From contig CM049322.1 in the NCBI GenBank assembly GCA_026874595.1, forward strand, positions 51,189,340 to 51,253,339: 64,000 nt of DNA, given 5' to 3'. Source of the stretch: Sipunculus nudus (lineage: Eukaryota; Annelida; Sipuncula; Golfingiida; Sipunculidae). Below are positions 46,701-56,690 of the stretch, one piece after another; position 1 is the first letter of the stretch; the number at the start of each line of letters is the position of its first letter. The notes beneath the pieces were generated by a model. It was not told the DNA's origin. It searched no databases and was given only the letters and a program-made list of their open reading frames with translations. The position numbers were made by a program, and so were the translations under genes.

Positions 46701-48375
46701 CCAAGCCAGTGCTTCAGAACTGTCACAAATACATCACACAATATTAACTTTAATGTTGTTGTATGAAATGTGTACTTTAGATAAAAATGCATTGATCTAT
46801 GGTAAATGAATACTGATCATGGATAGACATTTCAGCTGTGTTGTCGCCTTCTGCATTTTCTTTAATTTTACAAATTTGGCTGCACAAGGTCTCAAATGCG
46901 GGAAGTCTAGGCAGCAAGCAATATTGGGGATGGAGTATCTGAGTCTGCTCAGCCGACTTTGTCCGCTGCCAGGACGCATCCTAATGAATGCAGAAGAGAA
47001 TACATCACCATATACAAATGGGCACCTATCAGCAGAACAGGCTATAATACGAATATAGTACGAATCCTTATGCCATTTTAAGGAAGTACTCGTTTATACT
47101 TATTGTGTACTCTAGAAAGTACTCATGAGTACAAGCAAAGAAAAGCTGACCGACATCTAGTCCTAGAATGAAATGTAATTCAAAGTGATTTAATTAATGT
47201 TCACAATGGGCTCAAATTTACAACATAGGATGAATTGGAATTATTAAAAAAAAATTAAACCTTCATGAATAAAGAGGCTTCTATGATTGAAGAAAAATAT
47301 TTTATCTGAATAATCTTCCAATGATGAGCAAGATTTTCTACTGGTTCAATGTTACCTTAGCTCCTTATAAAACTGGTAGGATTTGTGCCCATTTAAAACA
47401 ATTCAGATGATGATGTATATACCCTTCCAAGATTACTGTATGACAAGATTAGTTAAACAATTTAAAATCACAACTTTCAGCCTTGTGAATAATAGCCCAC
47501 CACAGTATTCGTTGAAAGTAAGGTTAATAAATTGAAATATGATATACTTACTGCAAATGCAACCTTTCCTATAACTTTCTCTGGTATTGTCTGGCCATTT
47601 TCCTGAACTTTCTTGTAAAGTCTATCCAAGGAAGTGTCCATAACCTCCATGCATACCCAAATATCCTTCTGTAAAAAATAAATATGTATCCTTGATTACT
47701 GTCTATGCCAAGAGGGGATATGTGTTCATCCCGATTGGTGCAAATGCTTACAAGTATGAATCTTCTTTAACAACATATCGCACGCAATCATGAATGCATT
47801 TTCATGATATTTTCAAGGCACTTTAGCAATTGGCCAAATGATTAGATTTTGGTGTTGATCTGGCACGATTCAAGAACATCATCAAAGAATATTCACAAAT
47901 GAAAGGTTACTTCTGCAGAAATGGACCCAGGAATATGGACTGAAACTGTGAATGCATGTAGAGTTTTGGGAGCATCCCACAATAGGGACCCACACATGGC
48001 GGAGACTTGCATTCCTTAGAATGCAGTTTTCCAGGATATGACCTATACCCCTTAGGGAGAGCTTGGAGATTGTGTGTTGGAAACTCAGCCGAGGTGGTGA
48101 GACTTTTCACCCAACAATGGTGAGCACCCTATATGCTTAATGAGGATACAGTGCCCAATGGCCGTGTTTCACTCCGAACAGGTGCACCTTACGGGGGTTC
48201 CTTGGTGGTATTACCTAGCAATGGGGGTGATTACACACCCAGGAGCAGCAGGTTCAGTAGTCACTGGGCCTGCATGTGACGGGGCAGGGTCTAATAACCA
48301 CCCAGGTATGTAAATTCTATAGATGTACATATATACTTAGTCAAGCCAGCATTTAAAAAATAGAGGCAGTTAACT

Positions 48376-48436
<61 letters not shown>

Positions 48437-51230
48437 TGAAACCTCGTTGTGTCGAACTCGTTAAAGTTGAAATCCCGCATGTGTCGAAGGCTGACTCTAA
48501 TTTACCATAGAGTACGTTATACTGTATTACTGCTTCATTTTTATATTGTTTGTGTCCTGTTTGCTATGGCATCGCGGCCTGCTTAGTGTAAGCTCGATGT
48601 AAAGACCATATAACCTCATTCAATCTGTGTCTTTCTCTCTATCTCTCTCTCTCTCCACACACACTATTTTTCTGTTTCAGTTTGAAATTTTATCACGCTA
48701 AAAGAAATTGTCTCAACAAAATAAAAGAATAAAAAGAAATGGTAATAACAAGTGACCCGTGGGTCATGACGCTCAGCCGACTGACATGTTGACAATATGT
48801 CCTTGCACAGGAAACTAATTAAGATAATATAGGTGGCGTCATCATTCATGCATATTAGCTAAAGTTCATCAAGACCCATTAGAAAACCGAATTGGATGAC
48901 AATCCAACCAGCCTTTCCTGAGGTACCTGGCAATTTGTGTGTATCTTTCATTACTTCTGGGATGCTCAAACATACCCCAAAACTCTGGGAATATAGGTCA
49001 CATTTACCCAATTTCAGGTTTTGAGGGAAGAACTTTTAAGGAAGTCTCAGGATGCCAAGTGAGAAGATTCTTGGTCCAATCGTTATGATTTGTGCCCTAC
49101 TTTGGTATCAAATTTTCAAATATTCTGGGGTGTGCTTATAAACCCCACTGATCATAGAATATGGAACAGAAACCTAATTTCATGTTTCCAAGGAGACTTT
49201 TCATGGACCTCCCTGGATTTTAAGTTAGAAGATTCTAGGTCCAGTGGTTATAATTTGTGCCCTGCCTTGGTAACAAATTTTCAATTAAGTTAGGGGTGCT
49301 TATAAGCCCCAAAGCTAAGAGAATATGGGTAACAGAGAGTTTCAGGTTTCCAAGGATATTTTTTATTGACCTCCCTGACCTGTTAACAGACCAACGCATC
49401 TTTAAAGGTCTCAAAAATAGAGAGAAAATGCATAGAATATGGGAAAAAAATCCAGGTGGCGGCACCAGTCTGCAAGAACTGAAAACACTCCATGATGAAT
49501 ATGCATGCAAAGAATCATGGCAATTCTTGCACAATTTGTTGAGATACTAGAGCATTTGTATCAAATTTTAAGTTATTCTTGGGGGGTCTATAGAGCCCAA
49601 CAGCTCAGAGCATATTGGTAACAGTGACCTATTTTCAGGTTTCAAAGGAGATATTTTTATTGACCTCCCAGCATATCAAGATAGAAGATTCTAGGTCCAA
49701 TTGTTACTTTTTGCGCCCTGTTAACAGATTGCTGCATCTTTTAAAGTCTCAAAAATAGAGAAAAAAATCATAAAAAAAATAAAAAATAAAATACACAAGT
49801 CAGCAGGAATTGATTAAACACTCCATGATGAATTTTCATGCAGAGAATCATGGCAATCAGTGAACCATTTGTTGAGATACTAAAACTTTTGTATCAACGT
49901 TTTAGTTGATCTTGAGGGTACTTCAAAGCACTATAGCTCGAAGAAAATGGGTAACAGAGACCTGATTCCAGGTTTCAAAGAAGACTTTTAATCGGCCTCC
50001 CTGCATGTCAAGACAGAAGTTTCTGGGTCCAGTGGTTACGTTATGTGCCCTGTAAACATATGACCACATCTTTTAAGGTCTCAAAAATTGAGAAAAAAAT
50101 TGAAAAAAATCGACAGAAATAAGGTGGCGCCACCTGTCTGCAAAAACTGATCAATCACTCCATGATCAATATCCATGCAAAGAATCATGGTGAACAATAC
50201 AATAGTTGTTCAGATACTTGAGCCTTTGTATCAATTTTTCCAATTTATCAAAGTTACGAGAGAAGATCCTAGGTCAAGTCCTTAGGATTTCTGCCCTGTT
50301 AATAGATGACCACATCTTAAGGTCTCAAAAACAGAGAAAAAAAATTGTAAAAATCGAAAAGTCTACAGAAAGTGATAAAACATTCAATGACCAATATGCA
50401 TGCAAAAAATCATGGTTATCAATGCATTAGTTTCTCAGATACTTGAGCTTTTGATTTAAATTTACCATTATTCTGGGGGGTACTTTGGAGCCCCATAGCT
50501 CAAGGAATATGGGTGACAGAGACTTAATTTTTGGTTTCCTAGAAGACTTTTTATAGGCCTCCCTGCATATTAAGAGAGAAGATTCTAGGTCCAGTTGTTA
50601 TCATTTGAACCCTGTTAACACATGACCGCATATTATAAGGTCTTAAAAATATAGAAAAAAATCGTAAAAAATAAAAAAATACAGGTGGCGCCACCAGTCT
50701 GCAGAAACTAATAAAACAGTCAATGATCAATATATGTGCAAAGAATCATGGTGATCAATGTATTAGTTGTTCAGATACTTGAGCTTTTGTATCAAATTTT
50801 CCATTATTCTGGGGGGTACTTCGGAACCCCATAGCTTAAAGACTATAGGTAACAGAGACCTAATTCCAGTTTTTTAAGGAGAATTTTCATTAACCTCCCT
50901 GGATGTCAAGTAAGAAGATCTCAGGTCCAGCGGTTACGATTTGTGCCTTGTTAATGGACAGACGGCTGGACAGCCGGATGGCCGGACATACGAGGGACAA
51001 AGGGTGATCGCTATAGCTCAGATGACTTAAATTTAGCTGACCTAAATATTCTAAAGGATTCACAAAAACATTTGTGTGAACTATATGATACAGGCTCTAT
51101 ACATGTGCAGTATTTATCGATAATAATAACGGCTGAAGGAGGTTGAATATAACAATCACGGTTGTCTCGAACTCCGGTTGTGTCGAAGTAAATTCACCCG
51201 TCCCTTCGACTTCGACCCAACGAGGTTTCA

Positions 51231-51277
<47 letters not shown>

Positions 51278-53939
51278 CACACAATATAAATATATATATA
51301 TATATATATATAATGTTAATAATTGCAAATTAAAACATGTTTTTAATATATATGCTTATTGAAAAAGTTCACACAGTGACATTACTTTTACTTTTAGTAT
51401 ACAGTAGGGACCCATAATTGTATGATATCCACATAGCAATATACTATGATACAGCAATCCTCATATTGCGTATTTAGATAGCATTTTCATATGTATTTTT
51501 ATTTATATTTGTCTGAAAAAATACTGAAACTGATGACACTAATTTATTATAATAAAATAAAATTGTTTTCAGATGTCTCAAGGATAGATAGAGTAGTGCC
51601 AAAAATATATAATGACTACAGTTTCTTTTTAGGTATACATAAACAATACTTTCCTGTTTGTAAAAGGCTCCATAGCCCTGCACAGTGTATGGGCTTGAGA
51701 TGTCCCTCAGTTTTCCATCTAGCACCTGCAAACGGTGTGCCGTTAACTTTGTGAAGTTTGGAACTGGTACCCTCTGTCAAAAGAAATTGAGTCATAACAT
51801 ATATCAATGAGCATTATTTATCATGAGTGCTCTTTTCCTTTAATTCTTGTAATATGAGATAGGAAAATAACTGGAACCAGGAAGTACAGACAGGTGGCAG
51901 GGGGGGGGGGACCCAGGGGTTATGTAGGGTAAGGGGTTAAGGCAGTTAACGCACTGGGCTTCAGAGATGAAGTTCCCTCCGGTGAAAAAGTAAGGGAATT
52001 CAGCCACTGGACCAGAGGTCTGGCAGAATTTTTTTTTTATCTAGATCTACAAAATGTTTGCTGAACCAGTCATTTTCATGATTATAACTGCCTGAAATAA
52101 CATGAAAGAATATATGAGATACCATGTGGCATATGAAATATTTTCAGATGGACAGACAGGTGGACAGAATGGATTAATACTTTATTTCACTTTTTAGGGG
52201 AATAATGATTAAAAGTTTATATAAAACCCCATCTTTTAGCGTATCAATTTTTTTGCATAAATAGTTTGTATCATATTCATTTTTTTTAAATATACAATTT
52301 TATAAATTTGCAAAAAAAGTTTTGAAAATATAAGTTAATTCAGAATTGTAAGTTGCATCATTATTTAATCTTTGTTTGGCTCGTATCATGTCAAATTATA
52401 CATACATACACATATATTCTAGTGAGAAACTCTATTGGAAAATGTGTATAATGAGTTTCATGAAAATCCATTGGATTTTTGGTAAGTCACTAAGGTGCCT
52501 CCAAAGTGTGGTTACCTCTGACCGCATTAAATATGCATGAAATTTGCTGGAAATTGAACTGAGATATTTTATTGATTAACATTTCTGATGAGTTTTGTCA
52601 AAATCCTTCATATTCTTTGTAAGTAATCGCAGTAATGTTATGAAGTGGTAAATTTAAATATTGGTAATCAAACTAAAACTTGAGCGCATACAACCGCTGT
52701 TGTTACAGAGCTTTCACGTGACATATGAGACGTACATATCCATATTTCTGCATTTCGTCATAAAAGCTAAACCTTATCGGATGACTCAAAGTAGGTCACA
52801 ATTACATCAGAGGTGTAAGTGTTCTTCTTAACTTGTGTGAGATCTGATTAGACAAAAGTGCTATGGAAAGTCCCAAGTCTGACCTGACATGCATCCAGTT
52901 ATAGACTGAACTGCAATGCTATTTCCAAACTCTATAAACATAATCTGCCTGCCTCATCATAGAAACCAATTTAGAGCTAATTTTTGAGAGTACATTTAGG
53001 CTCTACAAACATACTGAGTTACCATTAGATACTTGGTCGTCTGATGAACATTAATTTCCTTTGGCTCTGTCTGAATATCCGTGCTCATCAATCTCTGACA
53101 CTGATCTTAGTGTTTGTCCCCCTGTGAATTATAAGTTTTAGTTTGATTACCAATATTTAAATTTACCACTTATATGTCAGCGCTGCAAGACTGCAGCATA
53201 TGACTTAGATGGCAACTCATGTAACTACCAGTAGTTTCAAGTTAACCCACCAGGCGGCGATATCGGCGGGCCGAAAAGGGACACGCAGCTGCACGGAAGT
53301 TGGAAGAAAACTTTATAAAAAATAACTACCTATTATCAGATAACTTTTATTTGTATAATACGTATTAAATATAGGAGAGAAAAGGCGCGTTAAATTACAT
53401 ACGACCGGAAATGGTCCTATCTTCCGTGCCCTCGATCGGACCCTGTTTTGTATGTGTGCATGGTCACCCATCCAAAAACTAACCTGGGTCGTTTTAGCTC
53501 AACTATGATGACAGTTCCGACTGTGACCCAGTTATTCCAACGCGTATGCCTACCTGTATTTTGTAATTATTGCTAAATACCCCACGTGAACTGCACACGA
53601 GCCACGTGCATACCAGGAACGGTACACGAGTTTGCTTCGTCACGGACACCCATTTGGAACTTAAACGCTTTATCATGTTTATATATTAATAATTGAAAAC
53701 GTATCTTTGAATCTTCAAAATTTTTTTAATGCAAACAAGTTTGATGTGGATGCTCAGTGTAATAAGAATCTAGTCGGATACAAACTGCGGCGCCCGCGAG
53801 AGACGGAGGCATTTCACCTAAACATCGTCGACAGAAAACATCGTCGGCAGTCGCGAAATTAGAGTCATTTCAGAAATTATTTGCACATGTATTAGAACAA
53901 AAGATTCTAGGTCCAGCGGTTACGTTTTGTGCCTGGTTA

Positions 53940-53970
<31 letters not shown>

Positions 53971-54409
53971 GCTAGACGGAGAGACGGACAAAGAGTGATC
54001 ACTATAGCCTAGATGAATTCCAGTCAGCTGAGCTGAAAAATTGGATGTTCTACACAAGAGATTAAATATTGCCTAATTACAAAATTGATTCCTCCTTAAA
54101 CTGCACATTTCCGTGCATGATGTCATGCAAGATCATGCATTTTCTCCTGTCATCAATGTTTATATTTTCATTATAATGCTATCTGCATTCTCATCTGAAA
54201 GAGACATTTACAGACTACCCACATCATGAAATTAACCATACATCACCTTGACAGCCATGTAGGATTTACTCTGAGAGTGAAGCATCTTATAAACAACTGT
54301 GCAGCTCCCTCTGCCAAGGTCTTCGATATGGATAAAATGTGATGGTTCTACATAAAAACAATGGCCACCAACTATGATCATGGCCTTGTGTTCATGCCCT
54401 GAAACGGAC
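35508..54409 (-). CDS. MAP2K (MKK3/6-like) pseudokinase, kinase-domain exons
   Basis: Exons 54409-54247, 51773-51639, 47668-47552, 45775-45596, 43261-43193, 38488-38349 and 35727-35508 join in phase to about 340 residues, the usual MKK3/6 length. Family signs include DLGRGSCTVV (loop, 30-39), YMAVK (beta3 Lys 54), IWVCMEVMDTSLDRLYKK and GQTIPEKVIGKVA, which are MKK3/6 hallmarks, and a C-terminal D-V-A-x-F-V tail. MKK3/6 phosphorylate p38. Here HRD is PRN, the following KPSN is KPSK, DFG is HLW, and the helix-F Asp (SDVWS) is Ser (SSVWS). Phosphotransfer is therefore unlikely; a scaffold or decoy role in p38-type signalling is inference. The open frame with conserved splice sites argues against a dead gene. 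The 5' end is uncertain. Confidence 0.85.
35865..36800 (+). repeat. Palindrome-bounded repeat with three internal units
   Basis: It starts gtgacccatgggtgatgacgctcagctgac and ends taagctcagatgacttgaagtcaactgagctaaaaa. Internal units of about 300 bp each contain agattctagg..caatggttac, tggcg..caccagt, aactgatgaaac and gatactggagcttttgta. It lies in the last intron region of the pseudokinase. Confidence 0.7.
36941..36989. repeat. (TA)n microsatellite, left flank of hairpin element
   Basis: TA run of about 49 bp abutting the inverted-repeat element. Confidence 0.95.
36990..37716. mobile_element. Long inverted-repeat element between two (TA)n tracts
   Basis: The left arm (about 37054-37275) and right arm (about 37480-37710) are reverse complements with few mismatches. 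For example, aacaacactgtaaattcaca faces tgtgaatttacagtgttgtt, and gaccaatcctattg faces its inverse. A spacer of about 200 bp separates them, with G- or C-runs in each arm. The TA runs on both sides suggest insertion at TA. Confidence 0.8.
37717..37771. repeat. (TA)n microsatellite, right flank of hairpin element
   Basis: TA run of about 55 bp. Confidence 0.95.
38349..38488 (-). CDS. Pseudokinase exon: helices G-H
   Basis: 140 nt, acceptor TTATAG, donor GTGAGA, ending with two bases of a split Cys codon. VEVATGKFPYP, the MKK E-x-A-x-x-x-F-P-Y motif, is followed by PPRLPAEGFSSKFQDFV. Confidence 0.85.
38780..41141 (-). mobile_element. 5'-truncated LINE (jockey/CR1-like non-LTR retrotransposon)
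   Basis: The element contains an open reverse-transcriptase frame and about 300 bp of 3' UTR, but no endonuclease region. At the 5' side the sequence changes at about 41142 into the surrounding repeat array. 5' truncation is typical of target-primed reverse transcription. The exact 3' end was not determined. Confidence 0.8.
39090..41189 (-). CDS. LINE reverse transcriptase ORF, 699 aa, intact
   Basis: A single uninterrupted frame encodes a non-LTR reverse transcriptase. Motifs include NYRPISLTS (159-167), VFLDMSKAFDKVW (228-240), GVPQGSILGPLLF (287-299) and FADD (317-320, the catalytic pair). A Cys/His cluster (CQCG..EH..QCHLH, 632-651) near the C-terminus is typical of jockey/CR1-related elements. 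The N-terminal endonuclease is missing. The first 16 codons match the flanking repeat family rather than LINE sequence, so the start is borrowed. The absence of stops suggests recent insertion. It lies in a pseudokinase intron in the same orientation as the gene. Confidence 0.9.
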   Translation of the reverse strand: MSKKLDFEQTESQTGHAVNILMKGNNQQLLPPLINKDGTFATESKDKANLLNEQFIKQTIIQENNSSTPFLASKNRNRLDNIIIDINELESIMIGLNCNKSQGSDEVPPIVLRECHKELVYPLRKFFNLSMEKGQLPSLWKKANVSPIYKNGEKSMPINYRPISLTSCICKLFEKIIFAQMYNFLKENNIISPYQSGFIPGDSTVYQLSDLYNSICQDVDKGKEVQAVFLDMSKAFDKVWSEGLLTKLSSVGIKGKLLRWLAQYLKNRKQRVIIENELSNWGSLHAGVPQGSILGPLLFLIFINDITENIVSNIRLFADDTMLYLTIENPSLAEKILNNDLDKIFKWSTKWLVTFNAKKTKSLIFSSKSSKTSHPDLYLNGIKIDKFNSHKHLGLTFRKDCKWNDHIENIKAKANSKVLILSKLKYMLDRKTLENIHFTYIRPILEYSNVVWCNCTQEQSDTLEAVQLQAARIVTGCVRGTSHAKLYKETGWPQLKKRRENSVVIQLHKMLKQETPKYLYLLLPPPRNYTFNTRSSALLNIQNIFSRTELYYNSFLPKSIRLWNKLDNRLKHCQTSKLLKNNISREIAKNKPPKYYNSGSRRAQLIHTRLRTQCSNLNHDLYRRHLLNDSKCQCGFETENAEHYLLQCHLHVNSRSKHLPLNIPVEELLYGNPYASHIRNEEIFEAVSSYIEDTKRFKI
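41142..42420 (+). repeat. Direct-repeat array (ctcgcagaatataggtca units)
   Basis: About six units of 130-150 bp share agctcgcagaatataggtca, tgacctaatttcaggtt, agattctaggcctaa and ctcaaaatcatgtttt. Related units recur at 63600-64000. The last part (42060-42420) changes to the gtggtgccacc/actggagtttttgta type and ends with tagctgagatgactttcagccggctga. Confidence 0.75.
43193..43261 (-). CDS. Pseudokinase exon: APE to helix F
   Basis: 69 nt, 23 codons, acceptor TTTCAG, donor GTGAGC. It restores APE across the junction (A|PE), then YDTKSSVWSLGILM. Ser stands where kinases have the helix-F Asp. Confidence 0.85.
43620..45440. repeat. Three families of degenerate direct repeats in a pseudokinase intron
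   Basis: 43727-44040 holds about three ~120-bp units (atatgccaaatttcaggttgatat and ggtggtgccaccagtcttg). 44086-44400 holds three ~75-100-bp units with gcactgagtgaactcttgacctg and agtctgtcaaagctataaatag. 44500-45310 holds about four ~170-bp units with cataactcagctaaaaa, ggaaccattt and gttaaacaatttggc. 45340-45430 ends with gacgaacgccgaacaacgcc and ttagctcacaggttcgctaaaaat. Confidence 0.65.
45596..45775 (-). CDS. Pseudokinase exon: catalytic and activation loops (degraded)
   Basis: 180 nt, 60 codons, acceptor TTTCAG, donor GTAAGA. VVKGLLYL is helix E. DPRNLKPSKILIN replaces the HRD loop with both catalytic Asp and metal-binding Asn lost. VKISHLWG replaces DFG. The activation loop (FSVAYNTKAMMDGAKTYMA) keeps Ser and Thr near the usual MKK phosphosites. 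Confidence 0.9.
46000..47551. other. Pseudokinase intron, nothing recognised
   Basis: AT-rich. A short hairpin-like gctcagctgaccataggtcatctgagcgag at 45950-45980 belongs to the palindrome family. Open frames on both strands at 46797-47058 have no family resemblance. Confidence 0.5.
47552..47668 (-). CDS. Pseudokinase exon: hinge and helix D
   Basis: 117 nt, 39 codons, acceptor TTTTTTACAG, donor GTAAGT. KDIWVCMEVMDTSLDRLYKK with GQTIPEKVIGKVA is very close to MKK3/6, the best evidence for the subfamily. Confidence 0.9.
48060..48310. repeat. SINE-like dispersed repeat, copy 2 (inverted)
   Basis: Reverse complement is homologous to 28320-28565, with shared blocks around gggtgtgtaatcaccccattgctaggt and ggtgcacctgtt. 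The + strand stretch gattgtgtgttggaaactcagcc resembles a tRNA B box. Confidence 0.45.
48379..48433. repeat. (TA)n microsatellite, left flank of pogo-like element
   Basis: TA run of about 55 bp ending exactly where the CAGTGAAACC terminal repeat starts. Confidence 0.95.
48434..51233. mobile_element. Pogo/Tigger-like non-autonomous element, 2.8 kb, TIR at both ends
   Basis: The left end CAGTGAAACCTCGTTGTGTCGAA and the inverse of the right end CAGTGAAACCTCGTTGGGTCGAA match over 16 bp perfectly and further with a mismatch. Both ends abut TA tracts, as expected for TA target duplication. No transposase frame is seen; the interior is mostly the repeat array at 48745-51045. It lies in a pseudokinase intron. 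Confidence 0.75.
48745..51045 (+). repeat. Palindrome-bounded repeat, expanded array of ~300-450-bp units
   Basis: It starts gtgacccgtgggtcatgacgctcagccgac and ends with ggacagacggctggacagccgg, gatcgctatagctcagatgac and ttagctgacctaaat. In between about six units repeat the blocks aggtggcgccaccagtctgc, aactgatgaaacactccatg, agatacttgagcttttgtatca, ggggggtacttcggagcccc, gggtaacagagacctaatt and agattctaggtccagtggttac. All units have the same orientation, antisense to the pseudokinase gene. Confidence 0.8.
51234..51272. repeat. (TA)n microsatellite, right flank of pogo-like element
   Basis: TA run of about 39 bp beginning directly after the terminal repeat; a second TA run is at 51290-51312. 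Confidence 0.95.
51639..51773 (-). CDS. Pseudokinase exon: helix C and beta4
   Basis: 135 nt, 45 codons, acceptor TTGACAG, donor GTATAC. LQVLDGKLRDISSPYTVQGY corresponds to the MKK helix C to beta4 stretch; the helix-C Glu seems replaced by Asp or lost. The 3' limit is uncertain by a few codons (a GTTTAT donor six bases earlier also keeps the phase). Confidence 0.7.
51925..52030 (+). repeat. tRNA-SINE-like fragment
   Basis: ggttaaggcagttaacgcactgggcttcagagatgaagttccctccggtg resembles a tRNA-derived SINE head with an A-box-like start. Short and decayed. Confidence 0.3.
52643..53171. mobile_element. 529-bp MITE with perfect 39-bp inverted repeats
   Basis: 52643-52681 (aagtggtaaatttaaata followed by ttggtaatcaaactaaaactt) is the exact reverse complement of 53133-53171. 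The interior has no ORF. Flanking bases are ttatg on the left and atatg on the right, so a short target duplication including TATG is possible but off by one base. Confidence 0.85.
53200..53880. other. CpG-rich intronic stretch
   Basis: This part is richer in G+C and CpG than its surroundings (ggcggcgatatcggcgggcc, cggcgcccgcgagagacgg, catcgtcggcagtcgcg). It contains no recognised exon and could be a regulatory or alternative first-exon region of the pseudokinase gene. Confidence 0.3.
53885..54040 (+). repeat. Palindrome-bounded repeat, 3' end fragment
   Basis: agattctaggtccagcggttac, then ggttaacagacagacagaca, a GACA run, gagtgatcactatagcc and cagtcagctgagctgaaaaat. Only the right terminal part of the family. 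Confidence 0.65.
54247..54409 (-). CDS. Pseudokinase exon: glycine-rich loop and beta3 lysine
   Basis: 163 nt, acceptor TTTCTTTCAG, donor GTGATG. HFIHIEDLGRGSCTVVYKML and YMAVK align with the MKK N-lobe. The loop keeps the first two Gly but has Thr for the third. A second acceptor 12 nt inside (CCGTTTCAG) is possible and would change the first four residues. Confidence 0.85.
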
Positions 54410-55319
54410 CTGAAAGAAAATTTTAAAAAAATCTGTACTTGGACTTCAGTAAAATATATAAAATCTTACATAATCTCAGTAGTACACTGGCTCATCAAAC
54501 TTTAAGATTACATGTATACCGCTACCCTGTCACCTTATGCATGTAAAAACATGAAACTAGAATATAACTCAAGGATTCATATACAAATCTAGCCAAATAT
54601 TTTACCAGTTTATTCTAATATTATATTAATTGTTCTCTGTCCTATGAGTCATATGAATGGGATCAATTCTGGATTGAATAAGAATGGAATTTTAAATAAA
54701 GTAAAGGATCTGAAATTAACTGATAATATATAAGGTGTGGCCTAAGTTGAGGGATTCCGGGATCTGATATCCCATTAAGTCCAGTGTATTTCTGTAAGAT
54801 AGTTGATGTAAGTCTCAAGTTTTGCCAGTTTCCAGACCTCTTTGAAATAAATGTCAGGAGTCATTACAAGGTTGCCCATGAGATTTAATTGCAGTTTATG
54901 GCGATGTTGCATTTTATGTTAGATTTAAGTTATTACATTTGACTGATTATTAAAAGACCTGATCACAGTAACACTTGGGACACGGTATCTATAATAAGCA
55001 ACCTGATTATTACTACATATAATTAAATATAAAATTTTCAGTGTTGACTGTCTCTATATACTTATTCAATGTGATATGTGCCTGATTATGATTTCAAAGT
55101 GGTATGATTGTTTTGAGCAGAACTTCTGTGTGTGTTTCTATGTTCATTTATAAAGATATGTACTGCGTTTGTGCTTTATTATGTTGTAATGTACTGCGTT
55201 TGTGCTTTATTATGTTGTACGTGTCTACATATTGTTCTACCATATGTATTCATATCACATTCTGTGACTAGAAATATTAGTATTTCCTCATTATCACCAC
55301 AAACTGATTGACGTAACAA

Positions 55320-56690
55320 AAATAACAAGTGACCAATGGGTCATGACGCTTAGCAAACTGACATGTTTACAAAATGTCCTTGCACAGGCAACTAATCAAG
55401 ATAAAGTAGGTGTTATCATTCATGTAAATTAGCTTAGTTCATCAAGACCCATAAGCTCACAAAATTAAATAACAAGCCATCCAGCTTTTACTGAAAAAAT
55501 TATTAATTTGTATATACTTGTAACAATATCTCTGGGGTGCTCATACATGTCCTATAACCCAGGGAATAGAGGTCACAGTGACCTAATTTTCAGGTTTCTG
55601 AGAACTGAGAAATCTCAGTATGCAGAGGTTCCTGATTCTAGCATTTATGGGTACGATTTGTGCCTTGTTCAGAGACCAAGTGTTTTAAAAATACAGGTTG
55701 AAATTCATAAAACTTAAGCTAACGAAGGTGGTGCTAACATTCATGCCCATTAGCTAAGGTTCATTAAAACCCATTTGCAGACCAAATTTGATGACAATCC
55801 ATTAAGATGTTCCTGAGGAATCTTGCAATTAGTTTTTTTTTTAAATTATTCGGGGGGGGGGGGGGACAGACCGGTAACTCTAAGAATAGAGTGACCTAAT
55901 TTCAGGTTTTTTTATGACAACTTTTGAGGACCTCTCATGATGCAAAGGTCATGATTCTAGGCATAATGATTATGAATTTTGCCCTGTTTACAGATGACTG
56001 CATCTTTAAAGTTCTCAGAAATGGAGAAAAAAAATGCCAATGTATTCGAAAAAACATGGGTAGCGCCACTAGTCTGCAGCACCTGCATTAGATATTCAGA
56101 TCCTAAAACTTTGGTACCAAATTTTTTATTATTCTGAAGGGGGGGAGGGGGGTACTTATGAGCCCCATAGCTCAGAGGATATGGGTAACAGATACAGGGA
56201 CCTCATTTCAGTTTTCCAAGGAGCTTTTTATGGACCTCCCTTGATGTCAAGTTAGAAAAATTCTAGGTCCAACCGTTTTGATTTGTGCCCTTTTCACAGA
56301 CAACTGCGTCTTAGAAGGTCTCAAGAACAGAGAAAAAAAAGCGCAAAGGTGGCACCATCAGTCTACAGGAACTGATGAAATACTCCATGATCAATATGCA
56401 TGCAAAGAATCATCATGATCAATGAATAAGTTGTTCAGATACTGGAGCTTTTGTATCATTTTTTTAATTACTCTGGGGTGTATTTATGAGCCAAATAGCT
56501 GGCAGGATATAGGTAACAGGGACCTTATTTTAGGTTTCCAAGGAGATTTTTCATGGACCTCCGTTGCTGTCAAGTTGGAAGATTCTAGTTCCAATGGTTA
56601 AGCTTTGTGCACTGTTAACAGACAACTGCACCTCTTAAGGTCTCAAAAATAGGGAAAATGCATAATATTCAGTAAAATCCATTCATCACC
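55320..56690 (+). repeat. Palindrome-bounded repeat array
   Basis: It starts gtgaccaatgggtcatgacgcttagcaaac. Four diverged units follow with agggaatagaggtcacagtgacct, ggtggtgctaacattcatg, gtagcgccactagtctgc, ggtggcaccatcagtctac and attctaggtccaaccg. It has no right terminal hairpin, running instead into the minisatellite. Confidence 0.7.

Noticed and set aside
46797..47058. Open frames on both strands
   Set aside because: No motif, no splice sites in phase with the pseudokinase, no repeat identity.
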